From: Streptomyces hokutonensis
Lineage (GTDB): Bacteria > Actinomycetota > Actinomycetes > Streptomycetales > Streptomycetaceae
Direction: 5' to 3'
Assembly: GCF_000376565.1 (NCBI RefSeq)
Contig: NZ_BARG01000090.1
Span: 29,927-93,926, forward strand
DNA length: 64,000 nucleotides
Of the stretch, positions 47,176 through 55,754 are shown piece by piece (within the stretch, counting starts at the first letter, position 1; each line of letters begins with the position of its first letter). The notes beneath the pieces are model-generated. The model was not told the origin of the DNA and searched no databases. It saw only the letters and a list, made by a program, of their open reading frames with translations. A program made the position numbers and the translations under genes.

Positions 47176-47418
47176 ATGGAGTTCCAGATAGAAATCCGCT
47201 ACGAGGTGGGCAGTAAATACAGGAACGCCGGGTGGGGTTACACGCTCGCGTGGAGCGACAGCGGCGGGTGGCCGCACTTCGTTACCGACGAAAGCGGCAA
47301 CGGACCCTTCGATACGAGGCTCGAAGCCGAAAGGGCAGTGGGGGTCAGGTGCGAAAACATCACCGAGGCGGACCGGCTCAACCCTCCCACGCATGAATAC
47401 AAATGGCGGAAAAAGTGA
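47176..47418 (+). CDS. small hypothetical protein of lower GC
   Basis: 80 aa, ATG 47176 with GGAG upstream. MEFQIEIRYEVGSKYRNAGW, GYTLAWSDSGGWPHFVTDES, TRLEAERAVGVRCENITEAD. Its codons use more A/T at third positions than neighbouring genes, which suggests a separate origin. No family recognised. Confidence 0.55.
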   Translation: MEFQIEIRYEVGSKYRNAGWGYTLAWSDSGGWPHFVTDESGNGPFDTRLEAERAVGVRCENITEADRLNPPTHEYKWRKK

Positions 47419-47509
47419 CGACGACCTGATAGGCCAGTACGCGGCGATCAGCATGGCCGCCATGTTCATGGTGTCCGCTGCGTCGGTGGCCCGGTACAGC
47501 GCCATCCGC

Positions 47510-47604
47510 TCCAGTCCAGCGGCTCGCACACGTCGCCGCGGCGGCGCGGGCGCCATCGAGGAAGACGAACCCACCTTCAGCCGCACGGCGGCTCTTCGCC
47601 GCTC
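47510..47604 (-). pseudogene. fragment of a replication-relaxation gene
   Basis: Bases 47510-47570 are nearly identical to 56255-56313, inside the replication-relaxation gene on the same strand; after a 33-nt gap the match resumes with CTTCAG...CGCACGGCGG. The frame is broken. The surrounding 47419-47815 has no intact gene. Confidence 0.55.
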
Positions 47605-47815
47605 GCTCCGTTTGTTCATCTGTGCACTGGCTTCCAGCACCTGGCCGATGATGCGGCGGCGCACGACACCCCCATAGCCTCAGTATCCGAGAGCGGGCCC
47701 AAACTCGCACAAGCCCTCGCCGTGGGCATGGCCGCGACCATCGACGCGCGTCGGCTTCTGGGACTGACCGAACTTCTTCCACAGCTGGCTGGACGCCCTG
47801 GCGACGGCCGCCTTG

Positions 47816-49414
47816 TCATTCAGCACGGTCGCCACCGTCGGTATCTGGTTCATTTTCGGGGACATCGTCGTCGGCACCTGGGGGTTCCAGCTGCTCTGCA
47901 TCGTCCTCGGACGTATCGGTAACGGCATGGGGGTGCGGCGCCGCGGTGGCGATGTCGAGCCTCGGCAGGGAGTCGGCGAGTTGGCGGGCGAGTTTGCTCC
48001 CCGGGGCGTCGATCAATGCCTGTAGCGCTGTCTGGTTTGCGGCAAGTTTCCTGGCGAGACTTTGAGCTGGGGTATCGAACAATGCCTGAAGTACTGCCTG
48101 ATTATCGGCGAGTTGTTGGGCGAGTTTGCGCCCCGGGGCGTCGAGCAGAGCCTGTAGCGCGGCCCGGTCTGCGGCAGCCTTCTGAGCAAATCGTGCCCCC
48201 GGGCTGTCCATCAGGGCTTGCAGCGCCGCCCTGTCAGCAGCGAACTTTCGAGCCAGCTGGTTGGTGGCCAGGTCAAGCTTGCGCATGGAAGGCGGCAGCT
48301 GCTCGGTGACCAGGCGTTCCACTGAGGACTGCGCGGCGAGGAGATTCTGCTTCGCATCTGCGGCAACGCCAGCGACTCGCTGCTTGAGGCCCTGCAGAAT
48401 CCTCATGCACGGTTCGTCATCAGTGTCCGGCGGCGAGGGTACTTCTGTTGCGAGAACCGTCGGTGTCTCATCGCCCTCGACTGTCGAGAAGAGGACCTTC
48501 ATGTGCCACACACAGGCGATGTAGGAGGCGCTCGCATCCTCTCCACTGAGGGCGAGACCGTACAGCAGCCAGCTGGCCTTGGCCGTGTACCAGACGTCGC
48601 CTTCGATCTCGTGTCCCTTCACGTCCGTGACGCTGAGGAGATCGACCTCGGGTGAGGCGAGCCACTCACGCCATTCCACCCCGACGCTGGTGGTCCCCAA
48701 GCCGGCGAATCCGGCGGGGGAGCTGAGAACCTCTACGGCCGTCTGAGAAACCCGCTCCCGAACAGGCAGTGACCTCAGGAGCTCACCCGCCGCGGTCTCT
48801 GCCTCCTTCCCGGACACCTCTATGGTGAACTGGGAGACGACCTGGTCGAAGTCCTGCACGAAGATGAGCCGGTCTTCCATGCCGCGGATGTCGTCGTTCA
48901 TCGGGTACGGGAAGCCGGTCCCGTCGGTGAAATCCTTGCTGTTGTTCGTGACGAAGTGGACGTGCTGGTCCGGGTTCTGTTCCAGGAATTCCAGGACAGA
49001 GAACCAGATCGCCGCATCGCGGCCGCCCTCGGAGTGATCCTTGCCGCGCTTCGTCGGCGGCAGGGCCATCGCCTCCCGCTGGAACGCCCTGCGGATGACT
49101 CTGTCGCTGGTCTCGATCACCTCGAAGATCTCTCCGTAGACCTTCCGCCAGTGATCCAGGTATCGCTCAAGGTCCAGCGGTTCCAGCGAGCTCTCCAAAT
49201 CCCAGGGAAGTATGTCCCGCAGCTTCTCCAGGGTGTTCAGGACCGACTGATGCTTCACCGGGTAGAGGTGCGCCTGATGGGCGGCCATTTCCTCCAGCAC
49301 CATCCACGGCACGGCGACCCTGTGGTGCTTCGACTGCCGCAGCTTCCGGATGATGTCGGCACGCGGTCCTTCAGGCGGTAGAAGGTTCACCGCGTTCGTA
49401 TCAAAGATGATCAT
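47816..49414 (-). CDS. PIN-like nuclease (DUF4935) with four 22-residue repeats
   Basis: 532 aa from ATG 49414 (a TTG precedes it). Residues 1-190 are a PIN-like domain: MIIFDTNAV (D5), VPWMVLEEMAAHQ (E41-E42), RDAAIWFSVLEFL (D133) and HFVTNNSKDF (N157, D161) supply the acidic metal site. A middle region of unknown fold runs to about 370. Residues about 385-480 hold four tandem 22-residue units of the type LARKLAANQTALQALIDAPG, predicted coiled-coil or solenoid, then an acidic tail. PIN domains of this kind are RNases, often in toxin or phage-response genes. It is a stand-alone transcription unit, flanked by gene debris. Confidence 0.75.
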   Translation of the reverse strand: MIIFDTNAVNLLPPEGPRADIIRKLRQSKHHRVAVPWMVLEEMAAHQAHLYPVKHQSVLNTLEKLRDILPWDLESSLEPLDLERYLDHWRKVYGEIFEVIETSDRVIRRAFQREAMALPPTKRGKDHSEGGRDAAIWFSVLEFLEQNPDQHVHFVTNNSKDFTDGTGFPYPMNDDIRGMEDRLIFVQDFDQVVSQFTIEVSGKEAETAAGELLRSLPVRERVSQTAVEVLSSPAGFAGLGTTSVGVEWREWLASPEVDLLSVTDVKGHEIEGDVWYTAKASWLLYGLALSGEDASASYIACVWHMKVLFSTVEGDETPTVLATEVPSPPDTDDEPCMRILQGLKQRVAGVAADAKQNLLAAQSSVERLVTEQLPPSMRKLDLATNQLARKFAADRAALQALMDSPGARFAQKAAADRAALQALLDAPGRKLAQQLADNQAVLQALFDTPAQSLARKLAANQTALQALIDAPGSKLARQLADSLPRLDIATAAPHPHAVTDTSEDDAEQLEPPGADDDVPENEPDTDGGDRAE

Positions 49415-49653
49415 CAAGGCTTCCCCGTCTCAAAGAGGAGGCAGTATCTCAATCTTCGTCAGGTTGTGGTCCTGCGGCTCTGCAACTTCCGTGTCACGCG
49501 CTCGGTGGCCACTGCGACAAGCCCTTTCACGCGAACGCGATTCGAGAACCTCCCGAGACCGTGAAGCGCTGGGACTGCGGCCACCCAAATCCGCTGCGAG
49601 ACCCGGGACCGGAGTAGGCCGCGGCCTTGCTGTAGGTGTCGCCGTGGGCGCTC

Positions 49654-49682
49654 TTGACGTCGGTACCGGCCTGCGGGACGGT
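49654..49682 (+). promoter_or_regulatory. probable promoter of the 49723 operon
   Basis: TTGACG at 49654-49659, 17-bp spacer, GACGGT at 49677-49682, 41 nt before the start codon. The remaining part of 49415-49722 contains no gene I can support. Confidence 0.4.
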
Positions 49683-49722
49683 CTGCGCAACTACGCGCAA
49701 CCGACTCACAGGGGAGCAAGCG

Positions 49723-50001
49723 ATGACGTTACGGTTCGTCGGGATCGATCCCAACACCGGCGGCGAGGGATCACCGACGGTGTGGGTGGAAGAGGAGAGC
49801 GCGGACCTGGTCCTCCAGGGCGAGGAAGCGGACGGTGTCCTCCAGGCCCTGGTCGGCTCCACCGCGTGGGTGGCCGGCCACAAGACGGGGATCCCCGCGC
49901 ACGAGCGGGTGATCCGGATTCCGGCCCGCATGGTGCCGATTCTGAGGGAGGCGTGCGATGCCGCGGAACGTGCAGCAGCTGAACACCGCGACGTTCGCTG
50001 A
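49723..50001 (+). CDS. small protein preceding a DUF6879 gene
   Basis: 92 aa, GGGGAG 6 nt before ATG 49723. MTLRFVGIDPNTGGEGSPTV, VEEESADLVLQGEEADGVLQ and RIPARMVPILREACDAAERA. This small protein commonly precedes DUF6879 genes in Streptomyces. It overlaps that gene by 44 nt. Function unknown. Confidence 0.7.
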   Translation: MTLRFVGIDPNTGGEGSPTVWVEEESADLVLQGEEADGVLQALVGSTAWVAGHKTGIPAHERVIRIPARMVPILREACDAAERAAAEHRDVR

Positions 50002-50503
50002 GCTGCTCGCCGACACCCGTCACACGGCGGTCCACCTGGAGATGCGCGACGTCTACGCCGTCGGTGACGAGACGGACGACTTCGCCGCCTTCCTGCGCAC
50101 CGGCGTCCCGAACCTCGATCCGGCCCGCTCGTTCTGGCCCCAGTGGATGCCGCTCGTTCAGGGTGCGGTCGCCCGCGGCGTGGTGATGCGCCGCGCGCGG
50201 ATCGTGTCCGAGCCGGTCACCGACTACATCCGCTACGAGCACGCCATCACCCCGCTCAACCTTCAGGCCGGCGAGGACGTGCGCTGGCTGCCCCGCCGCC
50301 GCGCCTCCGACATCCCGCTGCCCGGCAACGACTTCTGGCTCCTGGACGGACAGCTCGTGCAGTTCCACCACTTCACCGGCAGCGGCGACTGGGCGTCCAA
50401 CGGCAAGGAGCGCACCGTCGACCCGGGCGCGGCCGCGCTGTGCGCCACGGCGTTCGAGACGGTCTGGGAGCGCGGCGTCCCGCACGAGAAGTACACCGTC
50501 TAG
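49958..50503 (+). CDS. DUF6879 family protein
   Basis: 181 aa. FAELLADTRHTAVHLEMRDV, YAVGDETDDFAAFLRTG, LPRRRASDIPLPGNDFWLLD and LVQFHHFTGSGDWASNGKER match the DUF6879 family as I recall it, which is usually encoded next to an XRE/DUF5753 regulator, as here. The pair recalls the WhiJ/DUF397 type of regulatory modules; the partner may modulate the regulator. Biochemical function unknown. Confidence 0.78.
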   Translation: MPRNVQQLNTATFAELLADTRHTAVHLEMRDVYAVGDETDDFAAFLRTGVPNLDPARSFWPQWMPLVQGAVARGVVMRRARIVSEPVTDYIRYEHAITPLNLQAGEDVRWLPRRRASDIPLPGNDFWLLDGQLVQFHHFTGSGDWASNGKERTVDPGAAALCATAFETVWERGVPHEKYTV

Positions 50504-50519
50504 GCACCTGAGCAGCCCC

Positions 50520-51368
50520 GTGACCGCATCTCCATCGTCCAGCGCACAGGCAGCCCGTGAGGCGCTGGCCGTGCGCCTGCAGCACCTGCGCAGGGACGCC
50601 GGCCTCTCCGGGAAGGAGCTCTCCGCCCGGTGCGGCTGGCACCCGGCGAAGACCACCCGCATCCAGAAGGGCGACGCCCCGCCCTCCGACGCGGACATCC
50701 GCGCCTGGTGCGCGGCCTGCGGCGCGGACGACCAGGCCGACGACCTCATCGCCACCGCCCGCGCTGTCGACTCGATGTACCTGGAGTGGCGCCGCCTGCA
50801 CAGAGGCGGGATGCGCAAGGTCCAGCAGGACTTGAACACCCTGCACGAGCGCACCCGCGTCTGCCGGGTCTACGTCTCCAACGTGCCGCCGGGTTTCGTC
50901 CAGACGCCCGGCTTCGCCACCGCTCTCATGGGGCAGATCACCCGCTTCCAGGGAACCCCCGACGACGTCGCCGAAGCGGTCGCCGCCCGCATCGCCCGCT
51001 CCCGCTTCCTCTACGAGGGCGGCCACCGCTACGTCGTCCTCATGGAGGAGTCCGTCCTGCGCTACCGCACCGCCGGCCCCGACGCCATGCGCGGCCAGCT
51101 GCGCCATCTCCTGGCCGTGATGCCGCTGGCGTCCGTCTCGCTCGGGATCATCCCGTTCTCCGCGCAGCGCACCGTGTGGCCGCTGGAGGCGTTCTACCTC
51201 CACGACGACACCGTGGCCGTGGTGGAGACGCTGACGGCGGAGATCAAGCTGACGCAGCCGCGCGAACTCGCCGACTACGCCAAGGCGTTCACCGGCCTCG
51301 CGGAGACGGCCGTCTACGGCGACGCCGCCCGCGACCTGATCCAGGCCGCGATCGACACCCTGGAGTGA
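50520..51368 (+). CDS. XRE-family regulator with DUF5753 domain
   Basis: 282 aa from GTG 50520. The helix-turn-helix is at about 15-70 (LAVRLQHLRRDAGLSGKELS, CGWHPAKTTRIQKGDAPPS). Residues about 100-275 are the DUF5753 domain (VYVSNVPPGFVQTPGFATAL, ESVLRYRTAGPDAMRGQLRH, PLASVSLGIIPFSAQRTVW). Such regulators are abundant in Streptomyces and act with neighbouring DUF397 or DUF6879 partners in development or antibiotic control. CAATTACCCGCAATTTCG just downstream (51374-) includes a direct GCAATT repeat that may be an operator for the next unit. Confidence 0.88.
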   Translation: MTASPSSSAQAAREALAVRLQHLRRDAGLSGKELSARCGWHPAKTTRIQKGDAPPSDADIRAWCAACGADDQADDLIATARAVDSMYLEWRRLHRGGMRKVQQDLNTLHERTRVCRVYVSNVPPGFVQTPGFATALMGQITRFQGTPDDVAEAVAARIARSRFLYEGGHRYVVLMEESVLRYRTAGPDAMRGQLRHLLAVMPLASVSLGIIPFSAQRTVWPLEAFYLHDDTVAVVETLTAEIKLTQPRELADYAKAFTGLAETAVYGDAARDLIQAAIDTLE

Positions 51369-51463
51369 ACCTCCGCAATTACCCGCAATTTCGTTGAGCT
51401 CGGGGCGGCGGCCTCCGTAGCGTCGAACGCCACCGACGCACCCAGCACACGGAGGCGGTGCCC

Positions 51464-51652
51464 ATGAGCGCACCCACACCCGCCGAACCCGCACCACACG
51501 GCCCCGGCCTCCAGCCGCCCGCCTTCGGCCGCCCTTCCCCGGCGCTGATCGCGCGCGCCGACCGCGGCTACACCCGCTTCCTCGCCGCCCCGGCCCCGGA
51601 CGCCGCCACCGGCGACCACGACCAGGACAACGACGCGGCAGGAACCCGATGA
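51464..51652 (+). CDS. small proline/alanine-rich protein
   Basis: 62 aa, GGAGG upstream; ATG 51464 preferred to GTG 51458. MSAPTPAEPAPHGPGLQPPA, then LIARADRGYTRFLAAPAPDA. It ends in the ATGA overlap with the DUF6415-like gene. Disordered; function unknown. Confidence 0.5.
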   Translation: MSAPTPAEPAPHGPGLQPPAFGRPSPALIARADRGYTRFLAAPAPDAATGDHDQDNDAAGTR

Positions 51653-52038
51653 ACGACACACACGCCGTGCTCTACGACTCCCAGGGCCTGATCGAAGCCG
51701 AACTCCCCCTGGACCGCGCCCCGCACGAGGCCCTCGTCACCGCCGTCCTCGCATGGAAGAACCCGGACCTCGAACCCCGCGACTACGAGCAGATCGCCCT
51801 CCAGCTCACCGGGCACGCCCGCGCCGTGGCCGCCGACGTCCGGCGCCACGCCGCCGCCCTGCCCAAGAACGACGGCCGCGGCGCCCTCGCCGAAGTCATC
51901 CTCCGCGAAGCCGGCAGGCGCCTGTCCACACCGCTCACGGGCACCGCCCAGTGCGTCCAGAACCGTGCCCGCCTCGTACGGGCCCTCTACACACGACTGG
52001 ACCGCCTCACCGAGCCCCTCCAGGCCGCCGCCACATAG
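51649..52038 (+). CDS. DUF6415-like protein
   Basis: 129 aa, ATGA overlap with the gene before. Helical: LTGHARAVAADVRRHAAALP, EVILREAGRRLSTPLTGTAQ, VQNRARLVRALYTRLDRLTE. This resembles the DUF6415 family of Streptomyces, which accompanies XRE regulators and has no known function. Confidence 0.65.
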   Translation: MNDTHAVLYDSQGLIEAELPLDRAPHEALVTAVLAWKNPDLEPRDYEQIALQLTGHARAVAADVRRHAAALPKNDGRGALAEVILREAGRRLSTPLTGTAQCVQNRARLVRALYTRLDRLTEPLQAAAT

Positions 52039-52204
52039 CCCGCAGGGACTCATGGCCGCGTCCAGTCGTCAGACTGGGAGGAATTCCGTGGTCTCGCACC
52101 CAGGTCCATGGGCTGAACTACCAGGGGCCGCGGCGGGGCGATTCGCTTCGTCCAGTCGAACAAAAGCGTGGGCAGGGGCCACAGAGGCCCCATAGCTTCG
52201 CCAT

Positions 52205-52999
52205 ATGACTATGGATCCGGACGCACGGTGGCACCGCTGGTGCGAGGCATACGACGCTTCCTACCGAGACATCACCACGCTCTTTCACAACCGCCATGTC
52301 TGGTTGACGTTCGAAGAGATGTGGAAGGCGCCGACCGCCATCGAGCTCAACACCATCGTCATCAACTGGTTCACCAGGCTCTATGTGGCGACCCAGGTCG
52401 CGGGAGTCCGGCGTGAGTGCGATCCCGGGACAAACACGTCCAGCCTGCGATGGTGCCTCGATGAGCTCGTGAAGTTTCCGCAGATCGCCAGCCGGGTCCG
52501 CTACGAGTCGGCGATTGACGAGGCCCCGGCGCCGGACGATGAACAGAAGGCGGGCCTCAAGGAGGGCTTCGACCTGTTCGCAGGGCGAGGGCAGCCCCAC
52601 ATCGAGGCGCAGCGGGTGCAGGCGGACATCGACACCCTCGTGACGACGTTCGACACCGTCCGCGGCTACACGAACAAGATCCTGCTGCATCGCCAGCGGA
52701 ATGGCGCAACGCTCGGGCTTTCGCTGTCCTGGGAGGAGCTCGACACCGCCCTCAACGTGGTCGGGGTGATGCTGAAGCGCTACTACCGCCTTCGGCACCC
52801 TGGTTCGGTCTTGGGCAACCTGGCGCCGGAACTTCCTCTCGGATGGACGGTCCCGTTCGAAGTGCCATGGTTGCCTGAAGGCTTCGTTCCCCTGTCAGCC
52901 CGGCCGGTTGAAGATCATGTCGGTCCAGGTCGGAGGGGATCCGGGGGAGAGAACGCCACCGGCGAGGACGACAGCGAACCTGCGGAGTCAGACTCGTAG
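52205..52999 (+). CDS. AbiU2/HEPN-like helical protein
   Basis: 264 aa. The layout FHNRHVWLTFEEMWKAPTAI, NWFTRLYVATQVAGVRRECD, SLRWCLDELVKFPQ and RGYTNKILLHRQRN resembles the AbiU2-type HEPN group: H-R-x-x-W/F entry, 'Y-v-x-x-i-x-x-x-R-R-x-D' helix and a final 'NK-x-x-x-H-R'. That group includes abortive-infection proteins. The likeness is by pattern only. The C-terminal 60 residues are disordered and acidic. Ribosome site weak; monocistronic. Confidence 0.6.
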   Translation: MTMDPDARWHRWCEAYDASYRDITTLFHNRHVWLTFEEMWKAPTAIELNTIVINWFTRLYVATQVAGVRRECDPGTNTSSLRWCLDELVKFPQIASRVRYESAIDEAPAPDDEQKAGLKEGFDLFAGRGQPHIEAQRVQADIDTLVTTFDTVRGYTNKILLHRQRNGATLGLSLSWEELDTALNVVGVMLKRYYRLRHPGSVLGNLAPELPLGWTVPFEVPWLPEGFVPLSARPVEDHVGPGRRGSGGENATGEDDSEPAESDS

Positions 53000-53003
53000 C
53001 AAT

Positions 53004-53165
53004 GTGATCGGGGCACCCGAACTCCGGCGCCTGGACCTCGCCGCCGTCGACCTGTACATCGACCGCGAGGTCCTTGCCGAACAGATTGCCCGCGAGGAAC
53101 AGCAACGCCGCGCCCTGTCCGACTTCCTCGGAGGCTGGGGCGCGGCGGGCGCAACGTCGTCCTGA
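53004..53165 (+). CDS. small helical protein, doubtful
   Basis: 53 aa from GTG 53004, 4 nt after the previous stop. LRRLDLAAVDLYIDREVLAE and QIAREEQQRRALSDFLGGWG form one amphipathic helix. No ribosome site is seen apart from the preceding coding end. Possibly coupled to the AbiU2-like gene. Confidence 0.4.
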   Translation: MIGAPELRRLDLAAVDLYIDREVLAEQIAREEQQRRALSDFLGGWGAAGATSS

Positions 53166-53180
53166 ACGCTGGAGCAGGAC

Positions 53181-53780
53181 TTACTCGGCGGCGCTCTTGC
53201 GCGCCTTCTGCTGCTGACGGGCAAGGCCGACCTGGTCGCGGATCAGAGTAGTGAACACCGTCTCCGGATCGTTGAACGGCCCGGCGATGATGGTGGCGAG
53301 CTTGGCGACCTGGGAAGCCAGAACCGTCACCAGATCGGCGCTCCCGATGGGCCCGCGAGCGAGTACGAGAGTTCGGGCCGCGTCGTCGAACCGGTCCAGG
53401 GTGGACTCGTCGGCGAGGAGGATGCCGAGCCGGTCTGCCAGGACGTGCGAGACGATCGCTACGGCGTCACCGAGAGGCTGGTCGATGCCGAACTCGCCGC
53501 TGGCCGTGTGGCTTTCCTCGAGGATCGCCGGGATCACCGGCGGCCCGGAACTCTGGAACAGCCCCTCCTTCCTCCATTCCTCGTAGGGGAGCGGCCCGGC
53601 AGCGTCACGGCGGGCACGGTGGTGGTCGGTCGGGTGGCCGGAAGCACTGCGGCAGGCGCGGCCGATGGCCGCCTTGCAGCCCGGACAGGGTATGCGCCGG
53701 TACCAGGCCCGGATCCGCTGCGATTCCTCGCCGGATCGGAACTGCGGGCGCCAGTGCCCCCAGGGTGCGGTCTGATTCAC
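53181..53780 (-). CDS. zinc-finger protein with helical tail
   Basis: 199 aa from GTG 53780 (GTG 53798 also open). CPGCKAAIGRACRSASG then HPTDHHRARRDAA is the C-x2-C-x7-C...H pattern of an actinophage/actinobacterial zinc finger. The rest is helical (DAVAIVSHVLADRLGILLAD, LVTVLASQVAKLATIIAGPF) with a basic end (GLARQQQKARKSAAE). It lies downstream of the exonuclease-type gene on the same strand, or rather converges with the AbiU2-like unit. Function unknown. Confidence 0.65.
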   Translation of the reverse strand: MNQTAPWGHWRPQFRSGEESQRIRAWYRRIPCPGCKAAIGRACRSASGHPTDHHRARRDAAGPLPYEEWRKEGLFQSSGPPVIPAILEESHTASGEFGIDQPLGDAVAIVSHVLADRLGILLADESTLDRFDDAARTLVLARGPIGSADLVTVLASQVAKLATIIAGPFNDPETVFTTLIRDQVGLARQQQKARKSAAE

Positions 53781-53903
53781 GACGCCCCCCGTAACCACGC
53801 AGTGGGCAGGGCCAGCTCGAGGGTTTTCATGCGCTCCTCCAGCGGCAGAGGGACGGGCAGGAGATCACCCTAGGACCTGGAAACCGAGCACGGCCTGTAG
53901 TTG

Positions 53904-55238
53904 TCACGCTGCGGCAGCCTTCTCCGTGTTCTTGAAGGGGCTGGGGTAGGCGGCCATCTCCTCAAGCCGTGAGATGACGGCACGCGCATCGCCCAGGGCC
54001 CGGTGACCGCCGCGCAGCTTCTGCCAGGTGTAACTGCCCCAGTAGGGGTGCCAGTCGCCGAAGAACGTGGCGTACTGCTCCATCGCGCACTCCTCCCACG
54101 CCTGCGCGTCCAGCCAGGCCTGCGCGGCGGTGTGCCGCCGGGTGCCGTACCGGGGGTGCTTGGTGAAGTCGACCGTGCGCTGGGCGAGGTGGTGCAGGTG
54201 GAGCTCCCACCCCAGCCGTCCGGTGTCGTACTCCCGGTTGTAGATCACGACCCGGCGCCCGGCGAGGGCCTCGGTGAGGCGGGGGAGGACTTCGGTGAAG
54301 GTGGGCGCGTCTTCGACCATGGCGTCGGTGATGTTGTGAATCGCCGTGGCCTCCGCGGGGATCGGCTCGTCGCCGGGGTTGATCAGCGTGTCGAGCAGCA
54401 CCTCGCCGGACGCCGTGGTGACGGCGATCTCCACGATCCGCGACGTCGCGGTCAGGCCCGTCGTCTCGGTGTCCAGGACCGCGTACCCGTCCGGGTCGGC
54501 GAGGATCCTCTGCGCCCACGCGATGGCCGGCCCGAGGTCGTTCCACCGGGCACGGTCCGCCCGCCGCCGCGCCGCGACGCGCTCCTGCTCGGCCTCCTGG
54601 TCGCACGGAGTGCAGTGCCAGGCGGCCACCGCCCGCTCCCGCTCGTTCATCGCCGCCCACACAGCGCGCGGGAACAGCTGCACCAGGCACCGCCGGCAGG
54701 AGCGATCCAACAGCGACAGCGCCACCCGCCGTCCGCGCTCAAGGCGTTCGTCGCACGCCAGGCACATCCCCTCGCCGCAGCTCCTGGCCGGTGCCGGGGT
54801 CCGGAAGACGGTGCCGCAGTCCTGGCACGTCCGGCGGCGCAGATCCTCCCGGCGCCGGTCCTCCCGGTCCCGGCACACGCCGCACATTCCCCACACCGGC
54901 ACCTCGAACGCCTCGCCGCAGTCGGTACAGGTACGCCGCGCCTGCATCTGCCGGCGCTGCAGAGCCGACAACGGCCGCATCTTCACCGACTGCTCCGGGT
55001 CCCACAGCGCGATCCGGGTCCCGTACCAGTGGGCGTAGACGTACGCGGCCGGCCGCTGTCCCGCAGCGGGCTTGCGCCGCACCGCGCCCAGTTGGGCCTT
55101 CGTCCGCAGGAACGCCGGTGCCCTGCCGCTCGCGTACGCCGGTACTCCCTTCACGAACTTCAGCGGCTTGCCCCGGGCTGCCCGCTCCGGGTCGACGTCG
55201 TCCTCCTGGCCCGCCGACGCGGTCAACACCTCGTTCAC
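53904..55238 (-). CDS. DnaQ-like 3'-5' exonuclease with N-terminal zinc ribbons
   Basis: 444 aa. The N-terminal 220 residues have at least seven cysteine pairs in zinc-ribbon order (CTDCGEAF, CGVC, CQDCGTVF, CLACDE, CRRC, CTPCD). The exonuclease domain follows: ExoI DTETTG at 256-261, ExoII YNREYDTGRL at 333-342 (D338), ExoIII with GHRALGDARA at 411-420 (H412, D417). The complete DEDDh set is present, so it should be active on DNA or RNA 3' ends. Zinc-rich N-termini are seen in plasmid and phage copies. It is transcribed from an AT-rich upstream region at about 55270-55370. Confidence 0.85.
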   Translation of the reverse strand: MNEVLTASAGQEDDVDPERAARGKPLKFVKGVPAYASGRAPAFLRTKAQLGAVRRKPAAGQRPAAYVYAHWYGTRIALWDPEQSVKMRPLSALQRRQMQARRTCTDCGEAFEVPVWGMCGVCRDREDRRREDLRRRTCQDCGTVFRTPAPARSCGEGMCLACDERLERGRRVALSLLDRSCRRCLVQLFPRAVWAAMNERERAVAAWHCTPCDQEAEQERVAARRRADRARWNDLGPAIAWAQRILADPDGYAVLDTETTGLTATSRIVEIAVTTASGEVLLDTLINPGDEPIPAEATAIHNITDAMVEDAPTFTEVLPRLTEALAGRRVVIYNREYDTGRLGWELHLHHLAQRTVDFTKHPRYGTRRHTAAQAWLDAQAWEECAMEQYATFFGDWHPYWGSYTWQKLRGGHRALGDARAVISRLEEMAAYPSPFKNTEKAAAA

Positions 55239-55424
55239 GAATTGCCTCCTTCGGCCTAGCGGCGACCAACCGCAACGGAACTTCGCATAACGGATGAATC
55301 AGTGTCAAGTACCAATAAAAATAGGTAAGTTGGGCGTATGCGCTTAGATACCCGCTCGCGTACGCGAGGGAAAAACTCACCCGTCCGGGCGTCCGGCGGA
55401 GCCCGGGAGCCGCCCCGTGGTCGC

Positions 55425-55477
55425 CCCGACCACGACCCCGACCACGGCTCCCGCCGTGCCGCATCCAGCCCCGACCA
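55425..55477 (+). repeat. CCCGACCA octamers, group 1
   Basis: CCCGACCA at 55425, 55437 and 55470, the first two 12 bp apart. A second group of three lies at 56729, 56741 and 56755. Candidate recognition octamers for the TraB-like protein. Confidence 0.5.
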
Positions 55478-55533
55478 CGGCTGGTCAGCGCACCGCTGAC
55501 GCCCGGCGGGGACCCCGAGGCGGCCGGTTGCTT

Positions 55534-55608
55534 CTCGTATGGCCCCTCCGGGCGCCCCTCGCAGTGCTTCTCGAAGCGCCTCTCGTAGTGCCCCTCGTGT
55601 TGCTTCGA
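55534..55608 (+). repeat. degenerate 12-bp tandem repeat
   Basis: CTCG or CTCC recurs at 55534, 55546, 55558, 55570, 55582 and 55594, always 12 bp apart; units are of the type CTCGTAGTGCCC. Within the 516-nt region 55239-55754, which also holds the AT-rich promoter side of the exonuclease gene and no supported CDS. Confidence 0.55.
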
Positions 55609-55754
55609 CCGGTCGGCCGCTGGCGCTCGGATGCGTGGCTGACCAGGCCGACAAGGGGCGGATACACGCAGGTCTGGTGGCCGACTACTTCACTACGGAG
55701 GGTCTGCCAGCGGAGCGCAGTACAGACCCGTGCCGTGTCTGTGGCGGTCGTACG

